A stretch of 64,000 nt of DNA. It comes from Actinomycetota bacterium. Lineage in GTDB: Bacteria; Actinomycetota; Actinomycetes; S36-B12; UBA5976. A program made the translations under genes and the position numbers. Under the pieces are notes generated by a model. It worked only from the letters and a program-made list of their open reading frames with translations. It made no database searches and was not told where the DNA came from. Below, one piece after another: positions 9,114 to 18,847 of the stretch. The stretch spans positions 314,924 through 378,923 of the forward strand of contig WLPX01000001.1 of NCBI GenBank assembly GCA_009698575.1, in the 5' to 3' direction. Numbering within the stretch: the stretch's first letter is position 1; each line of letters begins with the position of its first letter.

Positions 9114-10238
9114 GTGGTTGAGCGCAACATAATTGGCATGTCGCCGATTGATACTGCCCGAAGCGATCGGACTTCCGGGTTAGCGCTACATGCGCCAGCA
9201 ACTCATGGAATGTTGCGAATTTCCTGCCAGCTTGATGGTGACACAATCATTTCGGCTACACCGCTGCTTGGGTCAATGCACCGCGGTGCCGAAAAATTAT
9301 TTGAGTCCCGCGACTATCGTCAAGTCATTGCGCTAGCCAATCGACACGAATGGTTGAGTGCCTACTCCGGTGAAGTGGGAGTCGCGCAACTAATTGAAAC
9401 TGCACTGGGAATTGAAGTTCCAGAAGCTGCGCAATGGTTTCGTACTTTGCTTTTGGAATTTAATCGCATCACTTCTCACCTGGCTTTTTTGGCTGGTTTC
9501 CCTTGGGACGATAAGGAACTGACACAGAACTTACGCAACTCGCGCGAACTTTGGGTTAAGCACTATCGCTCGTACACCGGAAGTCGAATGCATCCGATGC
9601 TGACTCGAATCGGCGGACTTTCGCAAGCTCCAGACAGCGCATGGCTTGAAGAAGTTCAGCATCTGTCGCTTGACACCGCCCAAATTATTCTGGAATCAAA
9701 TTGGATTGAAATGCTTGCATCTTATGAAGGCATAGGTAAATTAACTCTTGCTGACGCGGAAGCACAGGCAATCAGTGGACCGGTCGCGCGCGCAAGTGGA
9801 TACGCCATTGATGCTCGCGAGCTTGCAACTGACGTTAAGTACCAGGAGTTAACAAGTTTTGCAGTAGCAATTCAAACTGGTGGCGATGTTAGCTCCCGAA
9901 TTTTGCAATTAGTTGATGAAGTTACGTTGTCACTTGCCATGATTTCGGAACTGATCGAAAAGTGTGCTGACTTAGTTTCCGAAGAAGTTAATGTCTTGCT
10001 GCCAAAGGTTGTTCGTGTTCCAGAAGGAACCTATGAACACAGCATTGAAACTCCACTGGGGATTACTTCTTGGTTCTTGGTTTCGCGTAATGACAAAATG
10101 CCGTATCGCTTGAAACTAAGACCTGCTAGTTTGCACACTGTGCTGGCACTTTCAACAGTGTTATCGGGAGCGCGCCGAGAAGATTTCGATGCAATTGTTG
10201 CAAGCATGCCGTTTATTGCCGGCGATGCAGATCGTTAG
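9114..10238 (+). CDS. Orphan NuoD-like (complex I 49-kDa family) protein
   Basis: Clearly related to the complex I quinone-site subunit NuoD/Nqo4: HAPATHGML near residue 26, GSMHRGAEKL near 52, FNRITSHL, and the GDADR C-terminal end. At 374 residues it is somewhat shorter than usual, mainly at the N-terminus. No other nuo gene is nearby. The quinone-binding His is kept (THG, residue 31), but the usual D-Y of the LDYxxA segment reads HEW, so the quinone Tyr is Trp at about residue 80. A second nuoD-like gene near panC is, to my recollection, also seen in Streptomyces. Function is unknown. The GTG start at 9114 is uncertain; ATG 9138 is an alternative. Confidence 0.75.
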   Translation: MVERNIIGMSPIDTARSDRTSGLALHAPATHGMLRISCQLDGDTIISATPLLGSMHRGAEKLFESRDYRQVIALANRHEWLSAYSGEVGVAQLIETALGIEVPEAAQWFRTLLLEFNRITSHLAFLAGFPWDDKELTQNLRNSRELWVKHYRSYTGSRMHPMLTRIGGLSQAPDSAWLEEVQHLSLDTAQIILESNWIEMLASYEGIGKLTLADAEAQAISGPVARASGYAIDARELATDVKYQELTSFAVAIQTGGDVSSRILQLVDEVTLSLAMISELIEKCADLVSEEVNVLLPKVVRVPEGTYEHSIETPLGITSWFLVSRNDKMPYRLKLRPASLHTVLALSTVLSGARREDFDAIVASMPFIAGDADR

Positions 10239-11233
10239 TCTCTGCGCTTGAGTGCAAGTTCAGCAAGATCAGCTAGCCGAACCATAAGATTCTCGATCAA
10301 CTTTTGCGATGAATCCAATCGATCTCGTAAATCTTTGATTTCATCACGCATAATCACTAATTCGAGTGAATGGGTTTGATCTGCTGCTTCATCAATAATT
10401 ACGGTCGGTGACGCTTGCTGAGTTGATTGCGTATAGACCCGAGACTCTTCGCGTACTTGAGTTCGGACTGTTTCAAACTCTGGTTCTGATGTAGGTGCTT
10501 CGAATTTTGATTCAGAAGTAATTTTGCTAATTGGTGCTTCAGTTTCAAATAAAGATTCAAATGTTGGTGAATCCACTGCTGGCTGTGCGGTTGGTGCCTT
10601 TGGTGTAACTGGCGGAACGTAAGGCGGCGCTTGCTGAACTGAAACTTCAACAGGTTCATCAAATATTGGGTGCTCAAAACTCTCCGAAACACGATTCAAA
10701 TTTGTTTGCAAGCTAGCTCGCATCTGGGCAATTCGACGGCGTGCTTCTTCGAGTGCCTCCGCTGGTGACACTACGAAATCTGGGTCTGGAACAAAATCAG
10801 TTGGGAAATAAAATGGTCGAACTTCAACTATCGGTTCACGCACGACATCAGCGCTGTCAGAAACCAAATCATTGGGTGCAACAAATTTTGATTCGTCAGT
10901 ACTCAGCACTTCGATTGGTGACCAAGCATCTGGATCAACATTTTCATGAATTGGTGAGATTGCATTTTCAAATTTTGCTTCGCGAGCTTTAGCGTCTTCT
11001 AAGCTTTCGCCCGATTTAATTAGCGGAACCCAGCCTGTGTATTCCCCGCGAATAATTTCGTCTGCATCAGGAGGTAATGGCGGACGGCGACGAATTATGG
11101 TGTCTTCATCAATTGGCATGAATTGCTCAAGTGGTGGTGCCAAAGTGGGTTCATCGACATCGCTCAAATCCCAAACCGGAGCTGTTAGTGGATCCCATTC
11201 GCGCGCATCATCAACTGAGTTGTCATCAGACAT
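10235..11233 (-). CDS. Unknown acidic protein with C-terminal coiled coil
   Basis: The 332-residue product matches no family I recognise. Residues 1-190 are acidic and Pro-rich with D/E-x-P motifs (WDPLTAPVWDLSDVDEP, FMPIDEDTIIRRRPPLPPDADEI). A low-complexity P/T/E linker follows, and a heptad-like coiled coil closes the protein (RDEIKDLRDRLDSSQKLIENLMVRLADLAELALKRRD). No signal peptide or membrane segment is visible. ATG 11233 is preferred because GGAGG precedes it by 7 bases. It ends 4 bases into the convergent NuoD-like gene. A scaffold or cell-envelope adaptor is possible, but this is a guess from composition. Confidence 0.7.
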   Translation of the reverse strand: MSDDNSVDDAREWDPLTAPVWDLSDVDEPTLAPPLEQFMPIDEDTIIRRRPPLPPDADEIIRGEYTGWVPLIKSGESLEDAKAREAKFENAISPIHENVDPDAWSPIEVLSTDESKFVAPNDLVSDSADVVREPIVEVRPFYFPTDFVPDPDFVVSPAEALEEARRRIAQMRASLQTNLNRVSESFEHPIFDEPVEVSVQQAPPYVPPVTPKAPTAQPAVDSPTFESLFETEAPISKITSESKFEAPTSEPEFETVRTQVREESRVYTQSTQQASPTVIIDEAADQTHSLELVIMRDEIKDLRDRLDSSQKLIENLMVRLADLAELALKRRD

Positions 11234-11332
11234 ATTGCGCACCTCCTGGAAAGTCTTTAAAGATTGAAGTACTCAAGCCTATGGGCATTTTGTGCACATG
11301 TGAAACCTCAATTCCGTGGAATGCTTGGAGAC

Positions 11333-12220
11333 ATGGGGTTTCTAGCAAATTCGTTGCTTTCATTTGGCGCAGCTGGCCTTGGAACCACGGCATACGGCCT
11401 TGTTGAAGCCCAAGCTTTCACTACCCGCCATCTCGAGCTCAAAGTTCTGCCACCTGGTAGCTCTGACTTGAGAGTCCTTCATTTATCCGATTTGCACCTA
11501 ACTCCAGCCCAAACTCGAAAAATAAACTGGATTAAATCCTTGGCGAAGTTGGAACCAGACTTTGTGGTTGGTACTGGAGATTTCCTAGCTCACCAGCTAG
11601 CAGTTCCTGCGGTCGTTGAGGCTATGGATGAACTTATGAATATTCCTGGGGCATTTGTTCTAGGCAGTAATGATTATTTTGCGCCACAAGTCAAAAATCC
11701 ATTTATGTACTTTGATAAGAATCGCAAAGTTCAGGCTGCGGGAGATCCGCTACCTACCAGTGACTTAGTAGAGCAACTAACAGATGCTGGTTGGTTAGAT
11801 CTAAATAACAAGCAAGGATCCATATCGATTAACGGTGTCAAGATTCATGCGCGTGGAACTGATGATCCTCATATTCGAAAAGATGACTACGCATCTGTTG
11901 CAGGTGCCTTCGATAACAATTCGTTCGCGCTTGGGGTTACGCATGCACCATACAAACGCGTACTTCAAAGTTTTGCAACAGATAGCGCGGACTTAGTTCT
12001 TGCTGGTCACACACACGGCGGACAAGTTTGCCTTCCGTTTTATGGCGCCTTAGTAACTAATTGTGATTTACCGCAAAACCAAGCAAAAGGATATTCCGAG
12101 TTTGGTGAAAGCAAAATGCCAATGCACGTATCTGCTGGAGTGGGCACTTCGCCTTACGCACCAATTCGAATTGCCTGTCGACCAGAAGCAACGCTACTTA
12201 CGCTAACCGCTAACCGCTAA
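11333..12220 (+). CDS. Metallophosphoesterase, calcineurin-like, membrane-anchored
   Basis: Two-metal phosphoesterase with the family blocks in order: [10 protein letters not shown] (D-x-H), VGTGDFL (GD-x), LGSNDYF (G-N-D/H variant), GVTHAP and [13 protein letters not shown] (GHTHGGQ). The N-terminus [21 protein letters not shown] looks like a single anchor or uncleaved signal. The reading frame opens with a TTG at 11264. ATG 11333 gives the N-terminus best matching homologues that begin just before the hydrophobic segment, so it is chosen with reserve. Substrate unknown. It diverges from the coiled-coil gene and converges on asd (4 bp overlap). Confidence 0.85.
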   Translation: MGFLANSLLSFGAAGLGTTAYGLVEAQAFTTRHLELKVLPPGSSDLRVLHLSDLHLTPAQTRKINWIKSLAKLEPDFVVGTGDFLAHQLAVPAVVEAMDELMNIPGAFVLGSNDYFAPQVKNPFMYFDKNRKVQAAGDPLPTSDLVEQLTDAGWLDLNNKQGSISINGVKIHARGTDDPHIRKDDYASVAGAFDNNSFALGVTHAPYKRVLQSFATDSADLVLAGHTHGGQVCLPFYGALVTNCDLPQNQAKGYSEFGESKMPMHVSAGVGTSPYAPIRIACRPEATLLTLTANR

Positions 12221-13266
12221 CTAAATTCTTTAGCTACTACTTCAGCAATCTGAGCAGTATTTAGTGCTGCGCCTTTTCGTAAGTTGTCGCCACAAACAAA
12301 GAAATCGATTTCATTTGGATATTCTTTTGAAACTCGAATTCGTCCGACAACTGTTGGATCAGTTCCCACTGCATCAATTGGTGTTGGAAAAATTTTGTTT
12401 GCTGGATCATCAGTTACGAGTACGCCAGCCGCGTCTGCAAGTAGCGCTCGCACTTCATCAGCGGTGACAGCGCGATCCAACACCGCATGGACTGCAAGTG
12501 AGTGAGTAGTGACGACAGGAACTCGAACACAAGTTGCATGAACCTTTAGTTCTGGCTTACCTAGAATTTTGCGAGACTCGTTGCGAACTTTGATCTCTTC
12601 GCTAGTGTAATCATTTTCCGAAAGTGATCCTGCCCATGGCACAACATTTAAAGCTAGCGGCGCTGGAAATACGTCGTTATTGGTGATGACATTGCGTACG
12701 TCTTTAGTTTCATTTCCCAAATTCTTTCCCGCAACTGCATCTATTTGTTCATGCAATGCATCAATGCCACCTTGGCCGGCGCCTGACGCTGCTTGATATG
12801 AAGCAACTACGAGTTCTTTGACTCCGAATGCTTTTTCTAATGCGCCAACAACAACAATCATGGAAAGTGTGGTGCAGTTTGGATTTGCAATAATGCCACG
12901 AGGACGATTCCGAGTTTGTTCCTCATTGACTTCAGGAACTACCAGCGGAACATCGGAATCCATGCGAAATGCACCACTGTTATCAACGGCAACTACGCCT
13001 TTAGCGGCGGCAATTGGCGCCCAAATAGCCGAGATTTCATCAGGCACATCAAACATTGCAACATCTACGCCGTCAAAGGCTGCTTCGGTTAATTCTTCAA
13101 CCACTACATCTTGACCGCGCACTTGCAGGACCTTGCCAGCTGAGCGAGCTGATGCAAGTAACTTAATGTCGCCCCAAACATTTGGGCGCGTGGAAAGTAA
13201 ATCAAGCATTACGGTGCCAACTGCACCGGTGGCTCCTACTACTGCAAGGGTTGGTTTTTTTGTCAT
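12217..13266 (-). CDS. asd: Aspartate-semialdehyde dehydrogenase
   Basis: Reduces aspartyl-phosphate to aspartate semialdehyde with NADPH, the shared step to lysine/diaminopimelate, threonine and methionine. The 349-residue product has the N-terminal [13 protein letters not shown] nucleotide motif. The active-site Cys is in [11 protein letters not shown], and [11 protein letters not shown] and the C-terminal HATCVRVPV follow. It starts 3 bases after the lysC stop, so lysC-asd form the classical actinobacterial pair. Confidence 0.97.
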   Translation of the reverse strand: MTKKPTLAVVGATGAVGTVMLDLLSTRPNVWGDIKLLASARSAGKVLQVRGQDVVVEELTEAAFDGVDVAMFDVPDEISAIWAPIAAAKGVVAVDNSGAFRMDSDVPLVVPEVNEEQTRNRPRGIIANPNCTTLSMIVVVGALEKAFGVKELVVASYQAASGAGQGGIDALHEQIDAVAGKNLGNETKDVRNVITNNDVFPAPLALNVVPWAGSLSENDYTSEEIKVRNESRKILGKPELKVHATCVRVPVVTTHSLAVHAVLDRAVTADEVRALLADAAGVLVTDDPANKIFPTPIDAVGTDPTVVGRIRVSKEYPNEIDFFVCGDNLRKGAALNTAQIAEVVAKEFS

Positions 13267-13269
13267 GTG

Positions 13270-13788
13270 TTATCGGCCCGTTCCACCATAAACAACTGCT
13301 TCACCATCAGCATCAAGCCCGAATGCAGTGTGAATTGCTTTAACTGCTTTTTCGGCATCCTCAGCTCTAGTTACAACCGAAATGCGGATTTCCGAAGTTG
13401 AAATCATTTCAACATTTACTCCGGCGTCTGCAATTGCCTTGAAGAATGTTGCAGAAACACCAGGATGTGAACGCATGCCCGCGCCAACAAGTGAAATTTT
13501 TCCAATGTTGTCATCGGTATCGATATCTTTAAACTCAACTTCTTTTTCGATTCGACGCAGCGCTAACTCGGCTTTGGCCGAATCTCCACGCGGGCAAGTG
13601 AACGTAACATCAGTTGCACCTGACCCATGCACGCTTACGTTCTGCACAATCATGTCCATGTTGATGCCAGCATCGGCAACAGCCTGGAAAATCGCAGCAG
13701 CCATACCTGGTCGGTCTGGGACTCCAACGACTGTTATTTTCGCATCACCTAAATCGTGTGCGACACCAGCAATGATCGGTTGTTCCAT
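13270..13788 (-). CDS. Internal in-frame start: aspartate kinase beta subunit
   Basis: Within lysC an ATG at 13788 is preceded by CTAGGAG with a 5-base spacer, a near-ideal ribosome-binding site inside coding sequence. Translation from it gives [18 protein letters not shown] and the two ACT domains only, about 172 residues. Corynebacterium and Bacillus aspartate kinases are known to make such a beta regulatory subunit from an in-frame internal start, and the start falls at the same domain boundary here. Expression is inferred, not shown. Confidence 0.7.
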   Translation of the reverse strand: MEQPIIAGVAHDLGDAKITVVGVPDRPGMAAAIFQAVADAGINMDMIVQNVSVHGSGATDVTFTCPRGDSAKAELALRRIEKEVEFKDIDTDDNIGKISLVGAGMRSHPGVSATFFKAIADAGVNVEMISTSEIRISVVTRAEDAEKAVKAIHTAFGLDADGEAVVYGGTGR

Positions 13789-14568
13789 AATTGCTCCTAG
13801 TTTGGACAACTTTTTTAACTTGGATTGATCTGCCAAGTCAGCAATAACAAAAGTTCCTTCTTTTTCGGAGAAGGATGAACGGACATGGATCGGTAAGTCA
13901 AAGCGCTTGGCATATTCCACGCAACGCAAATGCAAAACTTTGGCGCCAGCTGCGGCCAGCTCCATCATTTCGTCATAAGTAATGCGCGGAACTTGTCGCG
14001 CGTTAGGCACAATTCGAGGATCAGCCGAAAAGATGCCATCAACATCGGTGTAAATTTCACAAACATCGGCGTAAAGTGCGGCCGCTAACGCAACTGCAGT
14101 TAAATCCGAACCGCCGCGACCAAGTGTCGTGATGTCCTTGGTGTCTTGCGATACACCTTGGAAGCCAGCAACGATTGGAATTGCATTATCCCGAAGTGCT
14201 TCTTGAATTCGACCTGGTGTCACATCAACAATTCGTGCCTTGCCATGTGTTGAGTCAGTAATCAATCCGGCTTGTGAGCCGGTGTAAGAACGAGCTTCAA
14301 ACCCTAAATCGTTAATTGCCATCGCCAGTACTGCCATAGAAATTCGTTCACCTGAGGTGAGCAACATATCTAACTCGCGACCTGGCGGGTTTGGTGAAAC
14401 TTGTTTTGCTAAATCAATCAGGTCGTCGGTGGTGTCACCCATGGCTGAAACAACTACAACAACTTCGTTTCCAGCTCGTTTGCTATCCACGATTCGCTTG
14501 GCGACACGCAAGACTCCAGCGGCATCTGCAACAGATGAACCGCCAAATTTAGCGACAATCAAGCCCAT
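13270..14568 (-). CDS. lysC: Aspartate kinase, alpha subunit
   Basis: Phosphorylates aspartate to open the aspartate-family pathway. The 432-residue product has the N-terminal kinase motif [12 protein letters not shown], the [23 protein letters not shown] block and two C-terminal ACT domains (about 265-430; [15 protein letters not shown] and [17 protein letters not shown]). ACT domains in this family bind lysine and threonine for feedback control. A second, internal start for the beta subunit is seen at 13788. It is co-transcribed with asd. Confidence 0.97.
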   Translation of the reverse strand: MGLIVAKFGGSSVADAAGVLRVAKRIVDSKRAGNEVVVVVSAMGDTTDDLIDLAKQVSPNPPGRELDMLLTSGERISMAVLAMAINDLGFEARSYTGSQAGLITDSTHGKARIVDVTPGRIQEALRDNAIPIVAGFQGVSQDTKDITTLGRGGSDLTAVALAAALYADVCEIYTDVDGIFSADPRIVPNARQVPRITYDEMMELAAAGAKVLHLRCVEYAKRFDLPIHVRSSFSEKEGTFVIADLADQSKLKKLSKLGAIMEQPIIAGVAHDLGDAKITVVGVPDRPGMAAAIFQAVADAGINMDMIVQNVSVHGSGATDVTFTCPRGDSAKAELALRRIEKEVEFKDIDTDDNIGKISLVGAGMRSHPGVSATFFKAIADAGVNVEMISTSEIRISVVTRAEDAEKAVKAIHTAFGLDADGEAVVYGGTGR

Positions 14569-14636
14569 AGTACCTAAGTCTAAAGGGGATTTCGATTTCG
14601 AAAATCACAGGCCAAACTGTGAAATAACTAAATCTC

Positions 14637-15245
14637 TCAGGGACTTACTTGGCGCCGGCCTTCAAAAGCTCGGCCGAGAGTAACTTCGTCGGCATATTCC
14701 AAATCGCCACCGACTGGTAAACCTGATGCCAGTCGCGTGACTTTAATTCCTAGGGGTGAAATTAGCCGTGTTAAGTAAGTGGCTGTTGCTTCACCTTCGA
14801 GGTTGGGATCAGTTGCCAAGATGATTTCAGTGATAGCACCATCAGCCAATCGAGTCATCAATTCCGTGACTCGCAGGTCATCGGGACCAATTCCATCAAT
14901 TGGACTGATTGCTCCACCTAGGACGTGATAGCGCCCCCGAAATTCCCGAGTACGTTCAACGGCCAAAACATCCTTTGGTTCTTCAACTACACAAATCGCG
15001 GAACCGTCTCGACGGGTGTCGGCACAGATTCGACATAACTCATCTTGGGCAACGTTATAACAAACGCGGCAAAATCTAATTTTTTCTTTTACTTCCGCCA
15101 ACACTGTGGCCAATTTAGTTACATCGACGCTATCTGTAGCCAATAAATGAAAAGCGATACGCGTTGCACCTTTTGGTCCAACACCTGGAAGTTTGGCAAG
15201 TTCATCAATCAAATCTTGCACGATGCCTTCGTACATATTGCTCAT
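14637..15245 (-). CDS. recR: Recombination mediator RecR
   Basis: RecFOR-pathway protein that helps load RecA at gaps. Residues about 1-50 hold the helix-hairpin-helix segment ([24 protein letters not shown]). A four-cysteine zinc finger follows ([16 protein letters not shown]), then a Toprim domain ([16 protein letters not shown]) and the closing Walker-like segment. The length of about 200 is normal. Its ATG at 15245 overlaps the dnaX stop by 4 bases. An ATG three codons later (15236) gives the more usual [10 protein letters not shown] start and may be the real one. Confidence 0.95.
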   Translation of the reverse strand: MSNMYEGIVQDLIDELAKLPGVGPKGATRIAFHLLATDSVDVTKLATVLAEVKEKIRFCRVCYNVAQDELCRICADTRRDGSAICVVEEPKDVLAVERTREFRGRYHVLGGAISPIDGIGPDDLRVTELMTRLADGAITEIILATDPNLEGEATATYLTRLISPLGIKVTRLASGLPVGGDLEYADEVTLGRAFEGRRQVSP

Positions 15246-17017
15246 GCTTCGCGAGAACTCTCACTAATAACTTGGCCGCCAAGTGAACTGGTAATTATAT
15301 CTATTGAGGAACGCGCTGGCAGATTTTCATCTTCGGGTGAAGCATCACCGGAATCTGTTGCGGCTGCTTTCTTTGGCTTGGCAGCAACAGCGCGATTCGG
15401 ATCGACGGTTGGATCAATAGTTACATCAGCGTGAAACAGTTTTGAAATAACAAGTCGCAGGCGATCATCATGTCCACTCTTAACGGCGTTGTTCATAGTG
15501 TTCACATTTGCAAATGCAACTGCCAAAACTTTGTCTTCACCATAAGAAAGTGGCGCAGTATCGGCCATAACAATTCCAGCAACACGACTTTGACTGCCCA
15601 TGGTCTGCAAAATAGTTGGCCAGGCATCACGGATTTGTTCGAAAGTTAACGGGCCAGTCAAAATTTTTGGCGATTCCGCTTCAGCGTCTGCTGCTTGTTG
15701 CGCGGCTACAGCGGTGACTTGTGATGGTTTCAAGGGTGCTGGAGTCGTTGAAACTTTTGGCCGTGGTGGTGGAGTTGCCTTTGCAGGCGCAGCAGGAGTT
15801 TCTTCGGAAGATGTTTGTGGCTGTTCGGCTACTATCCGTGGCCGAGCTGGTGCGGCGGCGGACGTTCGTGGCTCACCTTGTTCTAATTTTTCAACTCGAG
15901 TAATCAAGTCTTGGGTAACTTCATTGGTAACTAGACGAGCTGCAAGTAATTCCAGTTGTAAACGTGGTGAAGCTGCCCCGCGTAGTTCAGATAGCCCAGA
16001 ACTTACTAAGTCAGCGACTCGAACCAGTTGCGCTGGCGTAAACAGCTTGCCTTGCGCAACTAAATCATCAATTTGCTCGTTTGGAATTTCGAAGATGCCA
16101 GAACTTGCTGCATCGGGTACTTGAGTTACTACAACCAAATCGCGCAAGTGATCCAACAAGTCATTAGCAAATCGACGCGGTTCGTGGCCGGATGTAATAA
16201 TTTGTTCGATCAAAGTAAATAGTTCGGCGCCATTGCCTTGGGCAATCGCCACTACAACTTGGCTTAGCAAAGTTTCATCGGTGAAACCGAGTTGGGCCAC
16301 CGTATCCGCGTAGGTAACGCCTTCGGGTCCGGACCCGGCAATGACTTGGCCCAGCACAGATTGCGCATCGCGAACTGAACCAGCCCCCGCGCGTGCAACT
16401 AATGCAAGTGCGGCAGGGTCGGCAACTATGCCTTCACGTTCACACATCAATGCCATATGTTGCGCCAAAGTTTTTGCCGACACCAATCGGAATGGATAGT
16501 GATGTGTACGCGAGCGCAAAGTTGGAATGATCTTGTCCGGTTCAGTTGTTGCAAAAATAAATCGTAGATGCGGTGGTGGCTCTTCAACTAATTTCAATAA
16601 AACATTGAATGCATCACGGGTTAGCTGATGTGCCTCATCGATGATATAAACCTTGAATCGAGCACTAACCGGTGCATACACAGCACGCTCACGCAGCTCT
16701 TTGGCATCGTCAATACCGCGATAGGTTGCCGCATCAATTTCAATAACGTCCATTGAACCTGGGCCATTGGGTGCCAAATCAACACAGGATTGGCAGACAC
16801 CACAAGGATTTGAGGTTGGGCCTTGTTCGCAATTCATGGATCGAGCCATGATTCGAGCCGAAGAAGTCTTGCCACACCCACGTGGACCAGTGAATAGATA
16901 CGCGTGGTGAATTCGGTCAGTATCTAACGCTCTCGAAAGTGGAACTGTGACATGTTCTTGCCCGATTACGTCAGAAAACTGACCAGGTCGGTACTTTCGG
17001 TATAGGGCCAAGGACAT
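15242..17017 (-). CDS. dnaX: DNA polymerase III subunit gamma/tau
   Basis: Clamp-loader ATPase of 591 residues. The AAA+ core occupies about 1-360, with Walker [10 protein letters not shown], a four-Cys zinc module ([16 protein letters not shown]), DEAH as IIDEAHQLT and the SRC-like sensor region. A Pro/Ala-rich linker runs about 375-455. A C-terminal tail domain (about 458-538; [15 protein letters not shown] to HADVTIDP) resembles the polymerase-binding tau end. I see no slippery frameshift site, so a single product is likely. It is followed by recR with a 4 bp overlap. Confidence 0.96.
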   Translation of the reverse strand: MSLALYRKYRPGQFSDVIGQEHVTVPLSRALDTDRIHHAYLFTGPRGCGKTSSARIMARSMNCEQGPTSNPCGVCQSCVDLAPNGPGSMDVIEIDAATYRGIDDAKELRERAVYAPVSARFKVYIIDEAHQLTRDAFNVLLKLVEEPPPHLRFIFATTEPDKIIPTLRSRTHHYPFRLVSAKTLAQHMALMCEREGIVADPAALALVARAGAGSVRDAQSVLGQVIAGSGPEGVTYADTVAQLGFTDETLLSQVVVAIAQGNGAELFTLIEQIITSGHEPRRFANDLLDHLRDLVVVTQVPDAASSGIFEIPNEQIDDLVAQGKLFTPAQLVRVADLVSSGLSELRGAASPRLQLELLAARLVTNEVTQDLITRVEKLEQGEPRTSAAAPARPRIVAEQPQTSSEETPAAPAKATPPPRPKVSTTPAPLKPSQVTAVAAQQAADAEAESPKILTGPLTFEQIRDAWPTILQTMGSQSRVAGIVMADTAPLSYGEDKVLAVAFANVNTMNNAVKSGHDDRLRLVISKLFHADVTIDPTVDPNRAVAAKPKKAAATDSGDASPEDENLPARSSIDIITSSLGGQVISESSREA

Positions 17018-17122
17018 ATGTATGAGAGTAGTGGGTGGGGCTGACGGCCACTCAAATCACTGCCAAGATTCCTTAATTCAGCAATTAGCGCTCATACCTG
17101 AATTGCAGGTAATCTCGACAAC

Positions 17123-17207
17123 GGAGGATTCGCCTAGTGGCCTATGGCGCTCGCTTGGAAAGCGAGTTGGGTGAAAGCCCTCAGGGGTTCAAATCCCCTA
17201 TCCTCCG
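17123..17207 (+). tRNA. tRNA-Ser (GGA)
   Basis: Class II cloverleaf: acceptor GGAGGAT/ATCCTCC, anticodon stem CTCGC/GCGAG with loop TTGGAAA (anticodon GGA, reads UCC/UCU), a long variable arm, T-arm GGGGTTCAAATCCCC, discriminator G. CCA is encoded at 17208-17210. A strong terminator begins 1 base later. Confidence 0.95.
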
Positions 17208-17211
17208 CCAT

Positions 17212-17245
17212 AAGAAAAGAACACCCTTCTGGGTGTTCTTTTCTT
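17212..17245 (+). terminator. Terminator of tRNA-Ser(GGA)
   Basis: Perfect 15 bp hairpin AAGAAAAGAACACCC, loop TTCT, GGGTGTTCTTTTCTT. The T-rich 3' arm itself supplies the U tract. A near-copy follows at 17305-17336. Confidence 0.85.
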
Positions 17246-17260
17246 ATATACGGGGTTTCC

Positions 17261-17336
17261 GGATTTGGGAGGAGCTTGCGACGGTTCCCCTATCCTCCGC
17301 TGTAAGAAAAGAACATCCTTATGGGTGTTCTTTTCT
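17261..17336 (+). repeat. Repeat unit plus duplicated tRNA-Ser 3' end and terminator
   Basis: Bases 17261-17280 (GGATTTGGGAGGAGCTTGCG) are identical to the reverse complement of part of 49377-49421, next to the other tRNA-Ser. From 17282, GGTTCCCCTATCCTCCGC repeats the T-arm/acceptor end of the tRNA at 17123 with the T-loop shortened. Then 17305-17336 repeats its terminator with one T-G wobble. No tRNA 5' half is present, so this is a fragment, not a gene. Confidence 0.7.
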
Positions 17337-17357
17337 GTTTATACGAGAGAATCAACT

Positions 17358-18143
17358 ATGAAAATTGGATTCTTGGGTGTCGGCGCAGTATCTAGTGCAG
17401 TAATTGAAGCCATGGCTTCTCGCGAAGGAAAGCAAGAAACTGTCTACCTTTCACCACGAGGCGAAAAGCGCTCCACCGATCTTGCAGCTAAGTACGATCA
17501 CTGCGTTCGATTAGATTCCAATCAAGCCGTTATTGATGCCAGCGACATGGTTGTAATCAGCATGCTGCCAAACCAAGTCGATGAAGCTTTAGCTGAGCTA
17601 ACTTTCCGAGAAGACCAGATCATCGCCAGCTTTATTGCGGGCACTCCCCCAAGTGGAATTGCAAAACTTACTGCTCCTGCTACAACCGTGAGTCAATTGA
17701 TTCCGTTGCCGGCAATTGTGCATCACAAGGGACCACTAGTGATTTGTCCATCACAACCAGACATCATGCGAGAGTTTGCTGGTCTCGGGGACATCATCAT
17801 TCTGGAGGACGAAACCAAGATTCGAATCTTGAGCGTAACGTCAGCAGTTATGTCGAGTTACTTTACGTGGCAAAACACGGTTATCAAATGGACTGAGGAC
17901 TCTGGCCTCGATCACGATACGTCATCTAAATATGTGCGTTCGCTGTTAGAAGGTCTGGCATTTGAAGGTCAGGCTGCAACAGATGCAGAACTGTTGCACT
18001 TACCAGTTGAGCACGAAACACCAGGTGGTCTGAATTACCGAAATCGCACTGGCTTAGAAAGCCAAGGTTGGTTTGACGCGTTCTATAACCGCTTACAAGA
18101 TACCTACTCCAACGCTGACTTGAAGGCGAAATCGACCGAGTAA
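17358..18143 (+). CDS. ProC-like NAD(P)-binding dehydrogenase
   Basis: The 261-residue product has an N-terminal Rossmann motif MKIGFLGVGAVSSAVIEAM and the pattern VVISMLPNQV typical of the pyrroline-5-carboxylate reductase/F420-reductase fold. A helical C-terminal dimer domain follows. It differs enough from a standard ProC (for example no clear proline-type C-terminal SPGGTT motif; it reads ETPGGLNYRN) that a related oxidoreductase of unknown substrate is safer. ATG 17358 is chosen because the Rossmann fold begins there; upstream in-frame codons lie in the repeat/terminator. The second terminator ends about 20 bases before it, so it needs its own promoter or readthrough. Confidence 0.75.
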   Translation: MKIGFLGVGAVSSAVIEAMASREGKQETVYLSPRGEKRSTDLAAKYDHCVRLDSNQAVIDASDMVVISMLPNQVDEALAELTFREDQIIASFIAGTPPSGIAKLTAPATTVSQLIPLPAIVHHKGPLVICPSQPDIMREFAGLGDIIILEDETKIRILSVTSAVMSSYFTWQNTVIKWTEDSGLDHDTSSKYVRSLLEGLAFEGQAATDAELLHLPVEHETPGGLNYRNRTGLESQGWFDAFYNRLQDTYSNADLKAKSTE

Positions 18144-18166
18144 TTATCTAACTAGAATTGGTGACA

Positions 18167-18251
18167 GCCCCTCGCGTGGCGTTAACCTGTGAACCTCCCC
18201 AGGGCCGGAAGGCAGCAAGGATAAGCGGGCTCTAACGGGTGCGCGAGGGGT
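18167..18251 (+). ncRNA. ffs: Signal recognition particle RNA, small (4.5S) type
   Basis: Long hairpin closed by CCCCTCGCG (18168-18176) and CGCGAGGGG (18242-18250). The conserved apical SRP motif CCAGGGCCGGAAGGCAGCA lies at the top of the stem, where Ffh binds. It is followed by TCTTTT, a terminator-like run. It serves co-translational targeting to the membrane. It sits between the ProC-like gene and convergent hpt. Confidence 0.92.
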
Positions 18252-18269
18252 CTTTTATATATTAAAGAG

Positions 18270-18830
18270 TTATCCGCCGTAGACGTGCGGAGCCAAAATT
18301 CCAACTTCACGCAAGTTGCGATACTTTTCGGCGTAGTCCAAACCAAATCCAACGACAAATTCATTTGGAATATCAAAGCCAATGTATTTTGCTGGAACTT
18401 CTACTTTGATGGCATCTGGTTTGCGCATCATGGTCATAACTTCAACTGACTTTGGATGACGAGACTTTAAGTTTTTGATTAACCAAGACAAGGTCAGACC
18501 TGAATCCAAAATATCTTCCACGATTAAAACATCGCGCCCAGCTAAATCAATATCTAGGTCTTTAATAATGCGAACTACTCCGCTGGATTTTGTGCCTGAG
18601 CCATAGGAAGAAACCGCCATGAAATCAAATTCGACCGAAATTGATACTGCGCGCGCAAGGTCAGCCATAACCATCACAGCGCCTTTAAGTACGCCAACTA
18701 ATAAAAGTGGTTTTTCTGAATTTGCATAATCAACATCAATCTCGGCAGCAATCTCACTAATTCGAGTATCGATTTGCTCTGTCGTTAAAACGATGCTGGA
18801 AAGGTCATTACCAATTTGTGATGCGTCCAC
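18270..18830 (-). CDS. hpt: Hypoxanthine phosphoribosyltransferase
   Basis: Purine-salvage enzyme that joins hypoxanthine or guanine to PRPP. The 186-residue product has the PRPP-binding loop VLIVEDILDSGLTL (about 96-109), the FMAVSSYGSGTKSSG flexible loop and the base-binding FVVGFGLDYAEKYRNL. It follows tilS with a 17-base gap. In most actinobacteria hpt is followed by ftsH; here ftsH is about 25 kb away. Confidence 0.96.
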   Translation of the reverse strand: MDASQIGNDLSSIVLTTEQIDTRISEIAAEIDVDYANSEKPLLLVGVLKGAVMVMADLARAVSISVEFDFMAVSSYGSGTKSSGVVRIIKDLDIDLAGRDVLIVEDILDSGLTLSWLIKNLKSRHPKSVEVMTMMRKPDAIKVEVPAKYIGFDIPNEFVVGFGLDYAEKYRNLREVGILAPHVYGG

Positions 18831-18847
18831 GCATTGCTCCTTGAAAA

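Noticed and set aside
17246-17340. Second complete tRNA-Ser downstream of the first
   Set aside because: Only the T-arm/acceptor end is present; no anticodon arm or 5' acceptor strand.
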